Below are positions 1-7,814 of a stretch of DNA of 64,000 nt, piece after piece. Under the pieces are notes generated by a model. It searched no databases and had not been told where the DNA came from. It saw only the letters and a program-made list of their open reading frames with translations. Source of the DNA: Paraburkholderia haematera (GTDB taxonomy: Bacteria; Pseudomonadota; Gammaproteobacteria; Burkholderiales; Burkholderiaceae); contig NZ_CAJNBK010000013.1 of assembly GCF_905220975.1 (NCBI RefSeq), forward strand, positions 95,671 to 159,670, written 5' to 3'. The translations under genes and the position numbers were made by a program. How positions within the stretch are numbered: the stretch's first letter is position 1; every line of letters starts with the position of its first letter.

Positions 1-298
1 GGCAGCCGCAATTCAGATTGATCTCGTCATAGCCCCATTGCTCACCCAGCCTGGCCGAACGCGCGAGGTCGTCCGGCTCACTGCCGCCGAGTTGCAAGGC
101 AACCGGCGCTTCTTCGGGCGTAAACGCGAGATGGCGCGGCACGTCGCCGTGCAGCAACGCGCCGGTGGTGACCATTTCGGTGTAGAGCCACGTATGGCGC
201 GATATCACGCGATGCAGCGAGCGGCAGTGACGATCGGTCCAGTCCATCATCGGCGCGACGCTAACGCGGCGCGGACTGGGAGTTTGAGCTGAAGACAT
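1..298 (-). CDS. dusA: tRNA-dihydrouridine synthase A, 5' part only
   Basis: This is the N-terminal ~99 residues of a flavin-dependent tRNA-dihydrouridine synthase, which reduces uridines in the D-loop (U20/U20a for DusA). The start is the ATG at 298. The protein reads MSSAQTPSPRRVSVAPMMDW, then TDRHCRSLHRVISRHTWLYT, EMVTTGALLHGD and GYDEINLNCGC. The APMMDWTDRHCR segment and the FMN-site motif ending NLNCGC are typical of the Dus family, and the motor-like EM(V)TTGALLHGD is DusA-like. The remainder lies beyond the left edge of the window, so the catalytic cysteine cannot be seen. Assignment to DusA rather than DusB or DusC rests on the N-terminal motifs. Confidence 0.9.
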   Translation of the reverse strand, partial: MSSAQTPSPRRVSVAPMMDWTDRHCRSLHRVISRHTWLYTEMVTTGALLHGDVPRHLAFTPEEAPVALQLGGSEPDDLARSARLGEQWGYDEINLNCGC

Positions 299-649
299 GG
301 GGCGGCCAGACGGCTTGAATCAAACCGCAATTTTACCGCAAGTGGCCAACTGCCCCTGACACGCCGAGCACAAGCCGGGAATTCCCCCGAAATACAGCCG
401 ATAACCCGCCCTGCCAAGCGGGTCTTTCAACGCCGAAAACGCTTGGCCGGCGGGGTCGGACCACCGCGAACGCCTGTCGCATAACCCTCCAGGCGATTAT
501 TTCAGTAGCAAGAACAGTAATTTCAGATTATCGATACAAATTTTCGATAGTAGGGGTATACACTGCCTTCCATCGACGTTGCAGATACCACCCATCGGCC
601 CCTGCGACGCTTTCCTGAAATGAAATCGAAACGTTACCGGAGTCATACC
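299..649. other. Intergenic region between dusA and a small exported protein gene
   Basis: No gene is recognised here. It is the divergent promoter region for dusA (leftward) and the small exported protein (rightward). The part at 500-560 is clearly more AT-rich than its surroundings and holds two TATCGA/TCGATA words (529-536 and 544-549), which would fit a promoter or operator; no consensus -35/-10 pair was identified with confidence. Confidence 0.4.
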
Positions 650-919
650 ATGAAGACCAAGCTTATCGCCGCCCTGTTGGTTGCTGCTTCTGCCTCGATC
701 GCTGCCCCCGCATTTGCTAGCGGCTATGGCCCGGCACCGTTCTATCGCCCGTCGGTCGGCGCACCGGCTTCGCAACAAGGCCAGAGCGCGCAAACCGTGG
801 CGGCTGAACGCGCTAACGCCGATTCGAACGCATACGGCGGCGTGAAGAACGTGTCGTCGCAATCGGGTACGCGTGCACCGGCTTCGTCGGGCCCGCAATC
901 GGTTTTCTTCGGCCAGTAA
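650..919 (+). CDS. Small exported hypothetical protein (DUF4148-like)
   Basis: An 89-residue protein with a clear signal peptide: MKTKLIAALLVAASASIAAP followed by AFAS, with cleavage expected after AFA. The mature part is about 65 residues, low in complexity and rich in Ser, Ala, Gly and Gln (SGYGPAPFYRPSVGAP, SSQSGTRAPASSGPQSVFFGQ). The ATG at 650 was preferred to an in-frame ATG at 620 because the signal peptide begins there. Small secreted proteins of this style, often annotated DUF4148, are abundant in Burkholderia; the assignment to that family is tentative and no function is known. It stands alone, followed by two strong hairpins. Confidence 0.65.
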   Translation: MKTKLIAALLVAASASIAAPAFASGYGPAPFYRPSVGAPASQQGQSAQTVAAERANADSNAYGGVKNVSSQSGTRAPASSGPQSVFFGQ

Positions 920-934
920 TCTGTCGCCGCTGAA

Positions 935-1002
935 GGCTGACGTCCACAAGACGTCAGCCGAACTGGGCGCCGCGTTTGCAGCGATGCAGGCCGGCGCCCA
1001 GT
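935..1002 (+). terminator. Two consecutive perfect hairpins after the small exported protein gene
   Basis: Hairpin 1 has 10-base arms GGCTGACGTC (935-944) and GACGTCAGCC (950-959) with a 5-base loop. Hairpin 2 has 10-base arms ACTGGGCGCC (962-971) and GGCGCCCAGT (993-1002). Neither is followed by a long T run, so termination is an inference from position 15 bases after the stop codon; mRNA 3'-end protection is an alternative. Confidence 0.5.
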
Positions 1003-1095
1003 GCTGTTTACCGTCCGGTTGACTGCCCCGGCTAAACGGCTGCTGCTGCTGCGGCTGCGCCCGCAACACCCAGCCCCAGCCCCAGCCCCGCTTCA

Positions 1096-1476
1096 TCACG
1101 CCCCGCGCGCTTCCTCTTTCGGCGATTCGCAAAAACGAATCCGGTTGCCGAACGGATCGACCGTCTCCAGCACGTTCCCCCACGGCAGCGCTTCAACACC
1201 CGGTTTCCCGTATTTGTAGTCTTTACGCTGAAGTTCGGCTTGCAACGCGCCGATGTCCTGCACCGGCACGAAAATCGTCGAGCCCGGCGTCGCGTCGCCA
1301 TGATGCTCGCTCAAGTGCAAAATCAGATCGGACCGGCGCACCTGCACATAGAGCGGAAAATTGGCCTCGAAGCGGTGTTCCCAGTCGATGGTGAAGCCGA
1401 GAAAGTCCACGTAAAACTCTTTGGCTTTCTCTTCAGAGAAAATGCGGATGATCGGAATGGCAGGTGCCAGGTGCAC
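1096..1476 (-). CDS. VOC-family protein (glyoxalase / bleomycin-resistance superfamily)
   Basis: A 126-residue single-domain protein of the vicinal oxygen chelate superfamily, read from a GTG at 1476. It starts HLAPAIPIIRIFSEEKAKEF and contains YVDFLGFTIDWEHRF, ILHLSEHHGD and a C-terminal VDPFGNRIRFCESP, the usual beta-alpha-beta-beta-beta arrangement and the typical DP(F/D)GNRI ending. Possible metal ligands are a His in LHLSEHHGD and a Glu in FCESP. Relatives include bleomycin-binding proteins and many glyoxalase-like proteins of unknown substrate; the sequence does not reveal the ligand. It is not obviously in an operon. A short CCCAGC hexamer run (about 1072-1089) lies just past its stop. 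Confidence 0.8.
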   Translation of the reverse strand: MHLAPAIPIIRIFSEEKAKEFYVDFLGFTIDWEHRFEANFPLYVQVRRSDLILHLSEHHGDATPGSTIFVPVQDIGALQAELQRKDYKYGKPGVEALPWGNVLETVDPFGNRIRFCESPKEEARGA

Positions 1477-1545
1477 AGCGGTCCCTAGTCGGTTGAAAGA
1501 TCCGTCAGCTTAATAGAATGCGCTTGCCGGCTCGCGTGCTTTTGA

Positions 1546-1788
1546 CTAGGTGGCGAGGCCGGCATCGATCGTTTCGCGCGCCGCCCTGAAGCCCGCCTCC
1601 GCCGCGCCATGCTCGGTGGACCATAAGGTGTCGATACGCACCAGCCGCCAGTCGACCACCACGGCGTCGTTGCGCAACACCCGAAAATGCGCCTTGACAC
1701 CGGTGAGCACCTGTTCGACCGCGACTTCGATGTCGTAGTCCCGATAGCGCTCCTGGTAGTCGCCCATGTCGAGGCCCTTCGGCTCCAT
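1546..1788 (-). CDS. Conserved hypothetical protein, 80 residues
   Basis: A small soluble protein, MEPKGLDMGDYQERYRDYDI followed by EVAVEQVLTGVKAHFRVLRN, ending RAARETIDAGLAT. The ATG at 1788 was chosen because AGGGAGA lies at the proper distance upstream; longer in-frame readings start in poor-quality sequence. The middle looks like a small beta-sheet (KAHFRVLRNDAVVVDWRLV). No signal peptide or membrane segment is seen and I do not recognise the family. It shares orientation with the next small gene but they are ~110 bases apart. Confidence 0.6.
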   Translation of the reverse strand: MEPKGLDMGDYQERYRDYDIEVAVEQVLTGVKAHFRVLRNDAVVVDWRLVRIDTLWSTEHGAAEAGFRAARETIDAGLAT

Positions 1789-1896
1789 GATCGTCTCCCT
1801 GGTGTAGTGCGTGTGCCTCGCGAAACCGCGGCCACACCTGTCCACCGGGCCGTCGTCGCGGCTCGGAATACGCACCGGCTGGCCCCCATCTGACGA

Positions 1897-2094
1897 TCAG
1901 TCGCAATCGCCGGATAGGTACTGCCGGCCGCTACAGGTGATTTCGACGTCGCCTCCGCTCGCTTCGGCGGCAAGCCCGCTCGCCAGCAACTCCGCCGTGA
2001 CGGATTGCACAAACTTCGGCATGGGCTGTCCGACGCCGACATCGTTCAGGCGCCGCAATGCTTCAATCGCTTCAGGACTTAATGACTTCGACAT
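1897..2094 (-). CDS. Hypothetical protein, 65 residues
   Basis: Reads MSKSLSPEAIEALRRLNDVG, VGQPMPKFVQSVTAELLASG and ends GRQYLSGDCD. The ATG at 2094 gives a compact acidic soluble protein; upstream in-frame sequence is Arg/Cys-rich and unlike coding sequence. A helical N-terminal half with a short C-terminal strand region (GDVEITCSGRQYL) recalls small winged-helix or DNA-binding-like folds, but this is only an impression. No function is proposed. It sits downstream of ssuF in the same direction with an 85-base gap, so read-through from the ssu operon is possible. Confidence 0.5.
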   Translation of the reverse strand: MSKSLSPEAIEALRRLNDVGVGQPMPKFVQSVTAELLASGLAAEASGGDVEITCSGRQYLSGDCD

Positions 2095-2179
2095 GGCCGT
2101 CTCCGTCGTGACGCTGAATTTATCGTAGCAAGTTTCGCGGCAGTACGCAGGGGCGTGTCGAAGTATGGCGAAACCGGGC

Positions 2180-2395
2180 TTACAGACGCGCGATCGACAC
2201 CTCCGTCGACTTGACCAGCGCAACCACCTCCGAGCCGACCTTCAGGTCGAGTTCGTCGACCGAGCGCGTGGTGATCACCGAGGTGACGATGCCGAACGGC
2301 GTATCCACATCGACCTCGGACACCACCGGCCCGCGGATGATTTCCTTGACCTTGCCTTTGAACTGATTGCGTACATTGATTGCGGAAATGCTCAT
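2180..2395 (-). CDS. ssuF: Molbindin-like TOBE-domain protein at the end of the sulfonate operon
   Basis: A 71-residue single TOBE/Mop domain: MSISAINVRNQFKGKVKEII, then RGPVVSEVDVDTPFGIVTSV, ITTRSVDELDLKVGSEVVAL and VKSTEVSIARL. The motif SARNQFKG-type start and the closing VGSEVVALVKSTEV are typical of molybdopterin/oxyanion-binding molbindins. The ATG at 2395 has GGAG about 9 bases upstream. It follows ssuB by 47 bases in the same direction. In Pseudomonas putida the last gene of the ssuEADCBF operon encodes such a protein and is needed for sulfonate use (established knowledge); the same role is inferred here, its biochemical function being unsettled. Confidence 0.85.
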   Translation of the reverse strand: MSISAINVRNQFKGKVKEIIRGPVVSEVDVDTPFGIVTSVITTRSVDELDLKVGSEVVALVKSTEVSIARL

Positions 2396-2442
2396 GTCGA
2401 GTGACTCCAAAAAAGCGATTAAGAACAGTCAGTCAAGGGATA

Positions 2443-3444
2443 TCAGACGGCCCAGCGGACGTCTGTCGGCCGCGTGAGGCGGCCCTCGTCACGTGCGACG
2501 TCAGCGCGATGGGACAGCGCGCCGTCGTTCGGCGCCGTCTTCAGTACGCGTTGCAACACATGTTCTTCCAGCGCGGCAAAACCGGCCGATGCACGCGCCC
2601 GTGGACGCGCAAGCGGCACCGGCTGATCGAGCGCGATGTGGCCCTCCTCGATCAGCAGAATCCGGTCGCCTAGCGCGACGGCTTCATGCACGTCGTGCGT
2701 CACCAGCAGCGCGGTAAATTGATGCTCGCGCCACAGGCGTTCGATCAGCGCGTGCATTTCGATGCGCGTCAATGCGTCGAGCGCGCCGAGCGGTTCGTCC
2801 AGCAGCAGCAATTGCGGCCGGTGCACCAGCGCACGCGCCAGCGCCACACGCTGACGCTGACCGCCGGAAAGTTGCGCGGGCCAATCATTGGCGCGTTCAA
2901 GCAGGCCGACTTCGGCGAGCACGGCGCGCGCATCTTCACGCGCGCTGCGGCCGAGGCCGAGCATGACGTTTTGCAGCACGCTCTTCCACGGCAAAAGCCG
3001 CGCGTCCTGGAACATGATGCGGGTGTCGAGCGGCCGGCCGTCTTCGGCGCACTTTTCGAGCACGCCCGACGTGGTCTTTTCCAGACCCGCGACCAGCCGC
3101 AGCAAAGTCGATTTCCCGCAACCGCTGCGCCCGACAATGGCCACGAAGCTGCCGCGCTCGATCGACAGATCAAAATCGGCCAGCACCTGGCGCTCGCCGT
3201 ACTGCTTACCGACGCCGCGCAGTTCGACCGAATAATCGGCGGACCGGCTTGCGTCGTTGCGCGCCGATGCTCCCGCCGCCAGGGGCACGACGCCCACGCG
3301 ATGGTGATCGCGCGCCGGATCCGCGCGGTCGAAGCCGGCAGCCTCGTCCGCGTTGTGGTCTACGGTGCGCGGTTGCGCCAGTTCGGCCTCGAGATCGCTG
3401 CCCGCGATGCCGCCGAACGACGCCGACAAAGTCGTTGCGTTCAT
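2443..3444 (-). CDS. ssuB: Aliphatic sulfonate ABC transporter ATP-binding protein
   Basis: A 333-residue ATPase that energises sulfonate import. Walker A is GRSGCGKST, the signature is LSGGQRQRVALARAL, Walker B is LLLLDEPLGALDALT and the switch His is in LLVTHDVHEAV. The 'FQDARLLPW' Q-loop is characteristic of the nitrate/sulfonate/taurine subfamily. The N-terminus carries roughly 65 extra residues before the ABC core (core starts near VELRGVGKQYGERQVLADF), longer than E. coli SsuB (~255 residues). The ATG at 3444 overlaps the ssuC stop by 4 bases, implying translational coupling. The C-terminal ~60 residues after the ABC core are also variable. Confidence 0.93.
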   Translation of the reverse strand: MNATTLSASFGGIAGSDLEAELAQPRTVDHNADEAAGFDRADPARDHHRVGVVPLAAGASARNDASRSADYSVELRGVGKQYGERQVLADFDLSIERGSFVAIVGRSGCGKSTLLRLVAGLEKTTSGVLEKCAEDGRPLDTRIMFQDARLLPWKSVLQNVMLGLGRSAREDARAVLAEVGLLERANDWPAQLSGGQRQRVALARALVHRPQLLLLDEPLGALDALTRIEMHALIERLWREHQFTALLVTHDVHEAVALGDRILLIEEGHIALDQPVPLARPRARASAGFAALEEHVLQRVLKTAPNDGALSHRADVARDEGRLTRPTDVRWAV

Positions 3445-4349
3445 GCTTTCGCTCCTCGTTGATAGGCCGGATGCCAGCGCAGCGAGACGCGCTCGAGACC
3501 CTTGGCCAGCACGTCGGCGAGTTTGCCGAGTGCTGCATACAGCAGGATGCCCACCACCACCACATCGGTTTGCAAGAATTCGCGGGCGTTCATCGTCATG
3601 TAGCCGATGCCCGATTGCGCGGAGATGGTTTCAGCCACGATCAGCGTGACCCACATCAGTCCGAAGGCGAAACGCACGCCGACCAGAATCGATGGCAACG
3701 CGCCCGGCAGAATCACGTGCCGGTAAAGTGCGAAACCCTTCACGCCATAACTCCGCGCCATTTCGATCAGGTTGGCATCGACCGAGCGGATGCCGTGAAA
3801 CGTGTTCACGTAGATCGGAAAAAACACGCCCAGCGCGACGAGAAACACCTTGGCCTCCTCCTCGATACCGAACCACAGGATCACGAGCGGGATCATCGCC
3901 AGCGCGGGAATGTTGCGGACCATCTGCACGGTCGAATCGAGCGCGATTTCGGCGGGTTTGAAAAGACCCGTCGCGAGCCCGAGCACGAGTCCGATACCGC
4001 CGCCGATCGCAAAGCCGGACACCGCGCGCCACGTGCTGACCTTCACATCGGCCCACATTTCGCCGGACTGGATCAGCGACCAGGCGGCCTTCACGACCGC
4101 GAGCGGTTCGGGCAGCACGCGCGTGGAGAGAATGCCGCTCTTCGCCGCGAATTCCCACGCCAGCAGAATCGCCAGCGGCGCGAGCCACGGGGCAACATGC
4201 GCGCCGATGCGGCGCAATACGGCAAGACTCGCGCCCCGGCCCGCGCGTGGCCGCGTGCCTGCGTTCAGGTCCGCATTGACGTCCGCATTGACGTTTGTAA
4301 GCGTGCCTGCGTTTGTGCCTCGTTGCGCACTCACAGTGGATTGAGCCAT
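3441..4349 (-). CDS. ssuC: Aliphatic sulfonate ABC transporter permease
   Basis: A 302-residue inner-membrane permease of the BPD transport family. Six hydrophobic segments follow a polar N-terminus; the EAA loop is seen in EMARSYGVKGFALYRHVILP and GALPSILVGVRFAFG. The LGVFFPIYVNTFHGIRSVD stretch is typical of SsuC/TauC. The ATG at 4349 has GAGGAC upstream. Residues ~15-32 (TLTNVNADVNADLNAGT) come from a degenerate 12-base tandem repeat, an unusual cytoplasmic extension. It is the second gene of ssuD-ssuC-ssuB-ssuF; the start lies about 55 bases after the ssuD stop. Confidence 0.93.
   Translation of the reverse strand: MAQSTVSAQRGTNAGTLTNVNADVNADLNAGTRPRAGRGASLAVLRRIGAHVAPWLAPLAILLAWEFAAKSGILSTRVLPEPLAVVKAAWSLIQSGEMWADVKVSTWRAVSGFAIGGGIGLVLGLATGLFKPAEIALDSTVQMVRNIPALAMIPLVILWFGIEEEAKVFLVALGVFFPIYVNTFHGIRSVDANLIEMARSYGVKGFALYRHVILPGALPSILVGVRFAFGLMWVTLIVAETISAQSGIGYMTMNAREFLQTDVVVVGILLYAALGKLADVLAKGLERVSLRWHPAYQRGAKA
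4264..4299. repeat. Imperfect 12-base tandem repeat (3 units) inside ssuC
   Basis: Three 12-base units (4264-4275, 4276-4287, 4288-4299) related to TTGACGTCCGCA, on the + strand. They encode the repeated Asn-Val-Asn-Ala-Asp type residues of the ssuC N-terminal extension. Because the unit is a multiple of three, copy changes would not break the frame. Confidence 0.6.
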
Positions 4350-4405
4350 GATGATTGTCCTCAGTGCTTATCGATGGGAGTCCTTGCCGAACCGAGCGAA
4401 AACGC

Positions 4406-5566
4406 TCAACTCGAACTCGCCGCTTTCGGCAGATAGTTGTTGCCCACGATCTCGCCGAACGGCCCCGACAGCGGACCGCCCGAAGTCTTGCTTTGACGGC
4501 CCGGCAGCAACGGAAACACCAGTTCGGCGAAGCGATACGACTCTTCGAGATGCGGATAGCCGGACAGAATGAACGTGTCGACGCCGAGCGCCGCGTACTC
4601 GTTCATCAGCGCCGCCACCTGCTCGGGATTGCCGACCAGCGCCGTGCCTGCGCCGCCACGCACGAGCCCCACGCCCGCCCACAGATGCGGATAGACCTCG
4701 AGCTCCGCGCGGCCGCCGCGCTTGCCGCCGTGCAATGCGGCCATGCGGCGCTGTCCTTCGGAATCCATCTTCGAGAACGAAGCCTGTGCACGGGATATGG
4801 TTTCGTCGTCGAGCTTGCTGATCAGCTTGTCCGCGGCGGCCCATGCTTCTTCTTCGGTCTCGCGCACGATGACGTGCAGACGAATGCCGAATTTGATCTT
4901 GCGGCCACGCGCTTCGGCACGGGCGCGAATGTCGGCGATTTTCTTCGCGACGGCTGCGGGCGGCTCGCCCCACGTCAGGTACGTATCGATGTGATCCGCC
5001 GCGATGTCATGCGCAGCCGCCGACGAACCGCCGAACCATAGCGGTGGATGCGGGTTCTGCACCGGCGGATACAGTGCCTTGCCGCCCTTCGAGGTCAAAT
5101 GCTTGCCGTTGAAATCGATTGCGTCGTTGGTGTGCGCGGCGGTGAGCAGCTTGCGCCAGATATGCAGGAATTCGTCGGTGATTTCATAGCGCGTGTCGTG
5201 ATCGACGAACACGCCGTCGCCTTCCAGTTCAGTCGAATCGCCGCCCGTCACGACGTTGATCAGCAGACGTCCATTCGAGAGCCGGTCGAAGGTCGCCGTC
5301 ATGCGCGCCGCCAGACCCGGTGACGAAATGCCCGGACGGATCGCCACCAGAAACTTCAGGCGTTGGGTCGCGGCAATCAGGCTCGACGCGACGACCCATG
5401 CGTCTTCGCACGAACGGCCGGTCGGCAGCAGCACGCCCTCGTAGCCGAGCGTATCGGCGGCGACGGCGATCTGCTGGAAATAGTCGTAATCGGCTGCGCG
5501 TGCGCCTTGGGCCGTGCCGAGATAGCGGCTGTCGCCGTGAGTCGGAATGAACCAGAACACATTCAT
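4406..5566 (-). CDS. ssuD: FMNH2-dependent alkanesulfonate monooxygenase
   Basis: A 386-residue luciferase-like monooxygenase that cleaves alkanesulfonates to aldehyde and sulfite, using reduced FMN from a partner reductase. It begins MNVFWFIPTHGDSRYLG; E. coli SsuD has 381 residues. Cys53 (GRSCEDAW), Arg229 and His231 (GIRLHVIVRE) match E. coli Cys54, Arg226 and His228, and TGGD (107-110) is a flavin-site motif. The ATG at 5566 was chosen because AGGAG lies 6 bases upstream; a second ATG at 5581 is possible. It is the first gene of the ssu operon. No reductase gene (ssuE) or binding protein gene (ssuA) accompanies it here. Confidence 0.95.
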   Translation of the reverse strand: MNVFWFIPTHGDSRYLGTAQGARAADYDYFQQIAVAADTLGYEGVLLPTGRSCEDAWVVASSLIAATQRLKFLVAIRPGISSPGLAARMTATFDRLSNGRLLINVVTGGDSTELEGDGVFVDHDTRYEITDEFLHIWRKLLTAAHTNDAIDFNGKHLTSKGGKALYPPVQNPHPPLWFGGSSAAAHDIAADHIDTYLTWGEPPAAVAKKIADIRARAEARGRKIKFGIRLHVIVRETEEEAWAAADKLISKLDDETISRAQASFSKMDSEGQRRMAALHGGKRGGRAELEVYPHLWAGVGLVRGGAGTALVGNPEQVAALMNEYAALGVDTFILSGYPHLEESYRFAELVFPLLPGRQSKTSGGPLSGPFGEIVGNNYLPKAASSS

Positions 5567-6098
5567 GTGCTGCTCCTGCATAGTCGAAACTGAATTGAAT
5601 GGAGACGTGTATAACGACGGTGCGTCGAGTGAAAGCGCACACGCTGGCCGCGCACCGCTGGCCGCGCGCATCCCTCCGGCACAAGGCCGGAGATGCAGGC
5701 TCAAAAAAGGACGGAAATACTGCGGTGAAACGCGGATTAGTTCCGACAGCGCATCCACAAACGCGCGTGCGCCATGGAGCAGTTGAAGATCGGCATCAGG
5801 CAGGACATCGCGACGGCTTCCCTCGACCAAACGTGCGCGTGACGCGCTCGATTAAACAGGCGACGGCGGCAAACGCCGTCTGCATGGAGAAACAGTCTAT
5901 GGATCGGGACCCGGCTTTTGAACGATTTTTTTTAGCTTAGGTTTTCCACTTTCGTGATTAGCCCGACGTTCAAGCATACGGATGTTGCGTCTGACTCACG
6001 CTGAAAATGGGATACCCCTATATATAATGGCGCCACATTTCCAATAATCCGGTGCAGGCCGCGCGAACCGCGCCGCCTGAGCTCTCGCGGTGCAATGC
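5567..6098. other. Divergent intergenic region upstream of ssuD
   Basis: No gene is supported over ~530 bases. Upstream of ssuD one would expect CysB/Cbl-type control of sulfur genes, but no recognisable site was found by eye. Near the right end, TATAAT (6023-6028) lies in an AT-rich patch (ATACCCCTATATATAATGG), a likely -10 for the membrane protein gene at 6099; a matching -35 is not clear. A tandem-like GCACCGCTGGCCGCGC stretch occurs near 5650. Confidence 0.45.
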
Positions 6099-6524
6099 AT
6101 GCAAAAACTCATCCTGCCGTTCGTCGCCGGCTTTCTGGCTTCGCTGTTCTTTCATGAATCGACCCTGGCGCTGCTGCATGCAGCCGGTCTGATCGACCCA
6201 ACCGGTTTTTCGACCGCACCGTTTTTGCCACTCGGGTTGCCCGAGTTCATTGCAAACGCAATCTGGAGCGCGTTCTGGGCGGTGCTGATGGCGTGGCTAT
6301 TGCGCGTTGCGCCGGAGCGGCGCGCGCCATGGGTGCCCGCCTTCGTATTCGGCGGCATTGCGTTGACGGCGGCGAGCGTGTTCGTGGTCGATCCGCTGCG
6401 CGGCATCTGGCCGAGCGGCAACATGCTGCCGCGCCTCGCGGTAGGTTTCGCGGCGAACGCCATGTGGGGCTGGGGCGCGCTGGTGTTCATGCGCGCCTTC
6501 ATGGCGAGCGAAGACGAAGAATGA
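6099..6524 (+). CDS. Hypothetical inner-membrane protein, four predicted TM segments
   Basis: About 141 residues, starting MQKLILPFVAGFLASLFFHE. Hydrophobic stretches at roughly residues 4-28, 50-70, 80-100 and 113-133 suggest four membrane helices, with a short acidic tail (ASEDEE). An alternative GTG start at 6090 would add three residues; no strong Shine-Dalgarno distinguishes them. It resembles the many four-helix hypothetical membrane proteins of Burkholderia, and no function can be assigned. It stands alone between the divergent ssu operon and the convergent hydrolase gene. Confidence 0.7.
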   Translation: MQKLILPFVAGFLASLFFHESTLALLHAAGLIDPTGFSTAPFLPLGLPEFIANAIWSAFWAVLMAWLLRVAPERRAPWVPAFVFGGIALTAASVFVVDPLRGIWPSGNMLPRLAVGFAANAMWGWGALVFMRAFMASEDEE

Positions 6525-6631
6525 GCGGGGACTGAGCGAGGGCTGAGCGTCTTTACGCCGCCTCGCAAGGCTATGCTGCCCGGGTAACCGGCCGGGCTTC
6601 TACTGCTGCTGTCACGGTTGCCCGAACCTGC

Positions 6632-7768
6632 TCAAGCCCGCAGATCGCGCAACGGGTGTTCGTTTGCCGGCCACGGGCTTTCGAACATCGCCGTCACCTC
6701 GGCGTCGCTCACGTCTTCAATACGCGCGAAACGCCAGCGCGGCGCGTTGTCCTTGTCGATAATGCGCGCGCGAATCCCTTCGATCGTGTCGCCCTGTGCA
6801 AAGCTCGTGCGCGTCAGATCGAGATCGCAGCGCAGTACATCCGCCATCGAACCCTCGGCGCGCGTCACCACTTCCAGCGACACGGCCATCGACAACGGCG
6901 AACGTTCGCGCAACACGGCGATCGTCTGCTCGGCCCAATCGGCGGCCTCGCCGCCCTGCTCCCGTTCCTGCTCCAGCGAAGCGAGAATCTGCTTCATGTC
7001 CGGCAATGCGAAATGCCGGTCGATCAATGCACGCGTGCTCGCCAGCAGCGAAGCTTCGGGTGCCGGCACGACCTGATACGCCGCTGTCTCGCGCTCGATG
7101 CACGCCACCACGTCTGCGCCACGCTCGAACAGTTCGGCGCGCAGCGTATCGACTAGCGCGGGCAAGGCCGCGTCGTCGATATAGGCGTCGGCGAGGCCCG
7201 CATAGAGCGCATCGGCTGCGCCAATCGTTTCGCCGGTGACCGCCAGGTAGCGGCCCAGCGCGCCGGGCGTGCGCGCCAGAAACCAGCTCGCGCCGACGTC
7301 GGGAAAGAGGCCGATGCGGGTCTCGGGCATCGCCATCTTCGTCGAATGGGTTACCACGCGCAGGCCGCCGGTACGATGCGCGCCCTGCGAAATCCCCACG
7401 CCGCCGCCCATGACGACGCCGTTCGTCAACGCGATGTACGGCTTCGGGTAGGTGAAGATTGCGTGATTGAGACGGTATTCCTCAGTGAAAAACGTATCGC
7501 GCGCGTCGTGCTCGCCGCGCTGCGCCGACTCGTATAGAAAGCGGATATCGCCGCCCGCGCAGAACGCGCGCGGATGCGCGCTGCGCACCACCACGGCGAG
7601 CACGTCGGGATCTTCGCGCCACTGATCGAGCGCCGCATGCATCGCGCGGATCATGCCGGTCGACAGCGCGTTGAGCGCCTTCGGCCTTTCCAGTTCAATG
7701 AACCCGATGCGGTTGGCTACGTAAGTTGCGACTTCGTCGCTGACGGCAGGCGAGGTGGAAATGGACAT
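6632..7768 (-). CDS. 3-hydroxyisobutyryl-CoA hydrolase (enoyl-CoA hydratase/isomerase family)
   Basis: A 378-residue crotonase-fold protein, the size of HIBCH enzymes, which release 3-hydroxyisobutyrate from its CoA ester in valine breakdown. Oxyanion-hole segments are AFCAGGDIRFLYE and NGVVMGGGVGIS. The catalytic pair of human HIBCH (Glu and Asp eight residues apart) matches Glu149 and Asp157 in MAMPETRIGLFPDVGASWFL. The long C-terminal helical part (from about 250) with SPLSMAVSLEV is HIBCH-specific and absent from simple enoyl-CoA hydratases. No other valine-pathway gene is adjacent; the TetR gene lies upstream in the same direction with a 46-base gap. Confidence 0.85.
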   Translation of the reverse strand: MSISTSPAVSDEVATYVANRIGFIELERPKALNALSTGMIRAMHAALDQWREDPDVLAVVVRSAHPRAFCAGGDIRFLYESAQRGEHDARDTFFTEEYRLNHAIFTYPKPYIALTNGVVMGGGVGISQGAHRTGGLRVVTHSTKMAMPETRIGLFPDVGASWFLARTPGALGRYLAVTGETIGAADALYAGLADAYIDDAALPALVDTLRAELFERGADVVACIERETAAYQVVPAPEASLLASTRALIDRHFALPDMKQILASLEQEREQGGEAADWAEQTIAVLRERSPLSMAVSLEVVTRAEGSMADVLRCDLDLTRTSFAQGDTIEGIRARIIDKDNAPRWRFARIEDVSDAEVTAMFESPWPANEHPLRDLRA

Positions 7769-7814
7769 GGAGAGCTAGGCACAGTGGCGCAAAATGAATC
7801 GGAACTGAACGTTA

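Noticed and set aside
1031..1090. GCTGCTGCTGCGGCTGCG and CCCAGC runs after the VOC gene as a repeat element
   Set aside because: Very short, imperfect and GC-biased; not distinguishable from background in this genome.
5567..5830. Longer ssuD start (88 extra residues)
   Set aside because: The extension does not match SsuD proteins, and AGGAG lies directly before the ATG at 5566.
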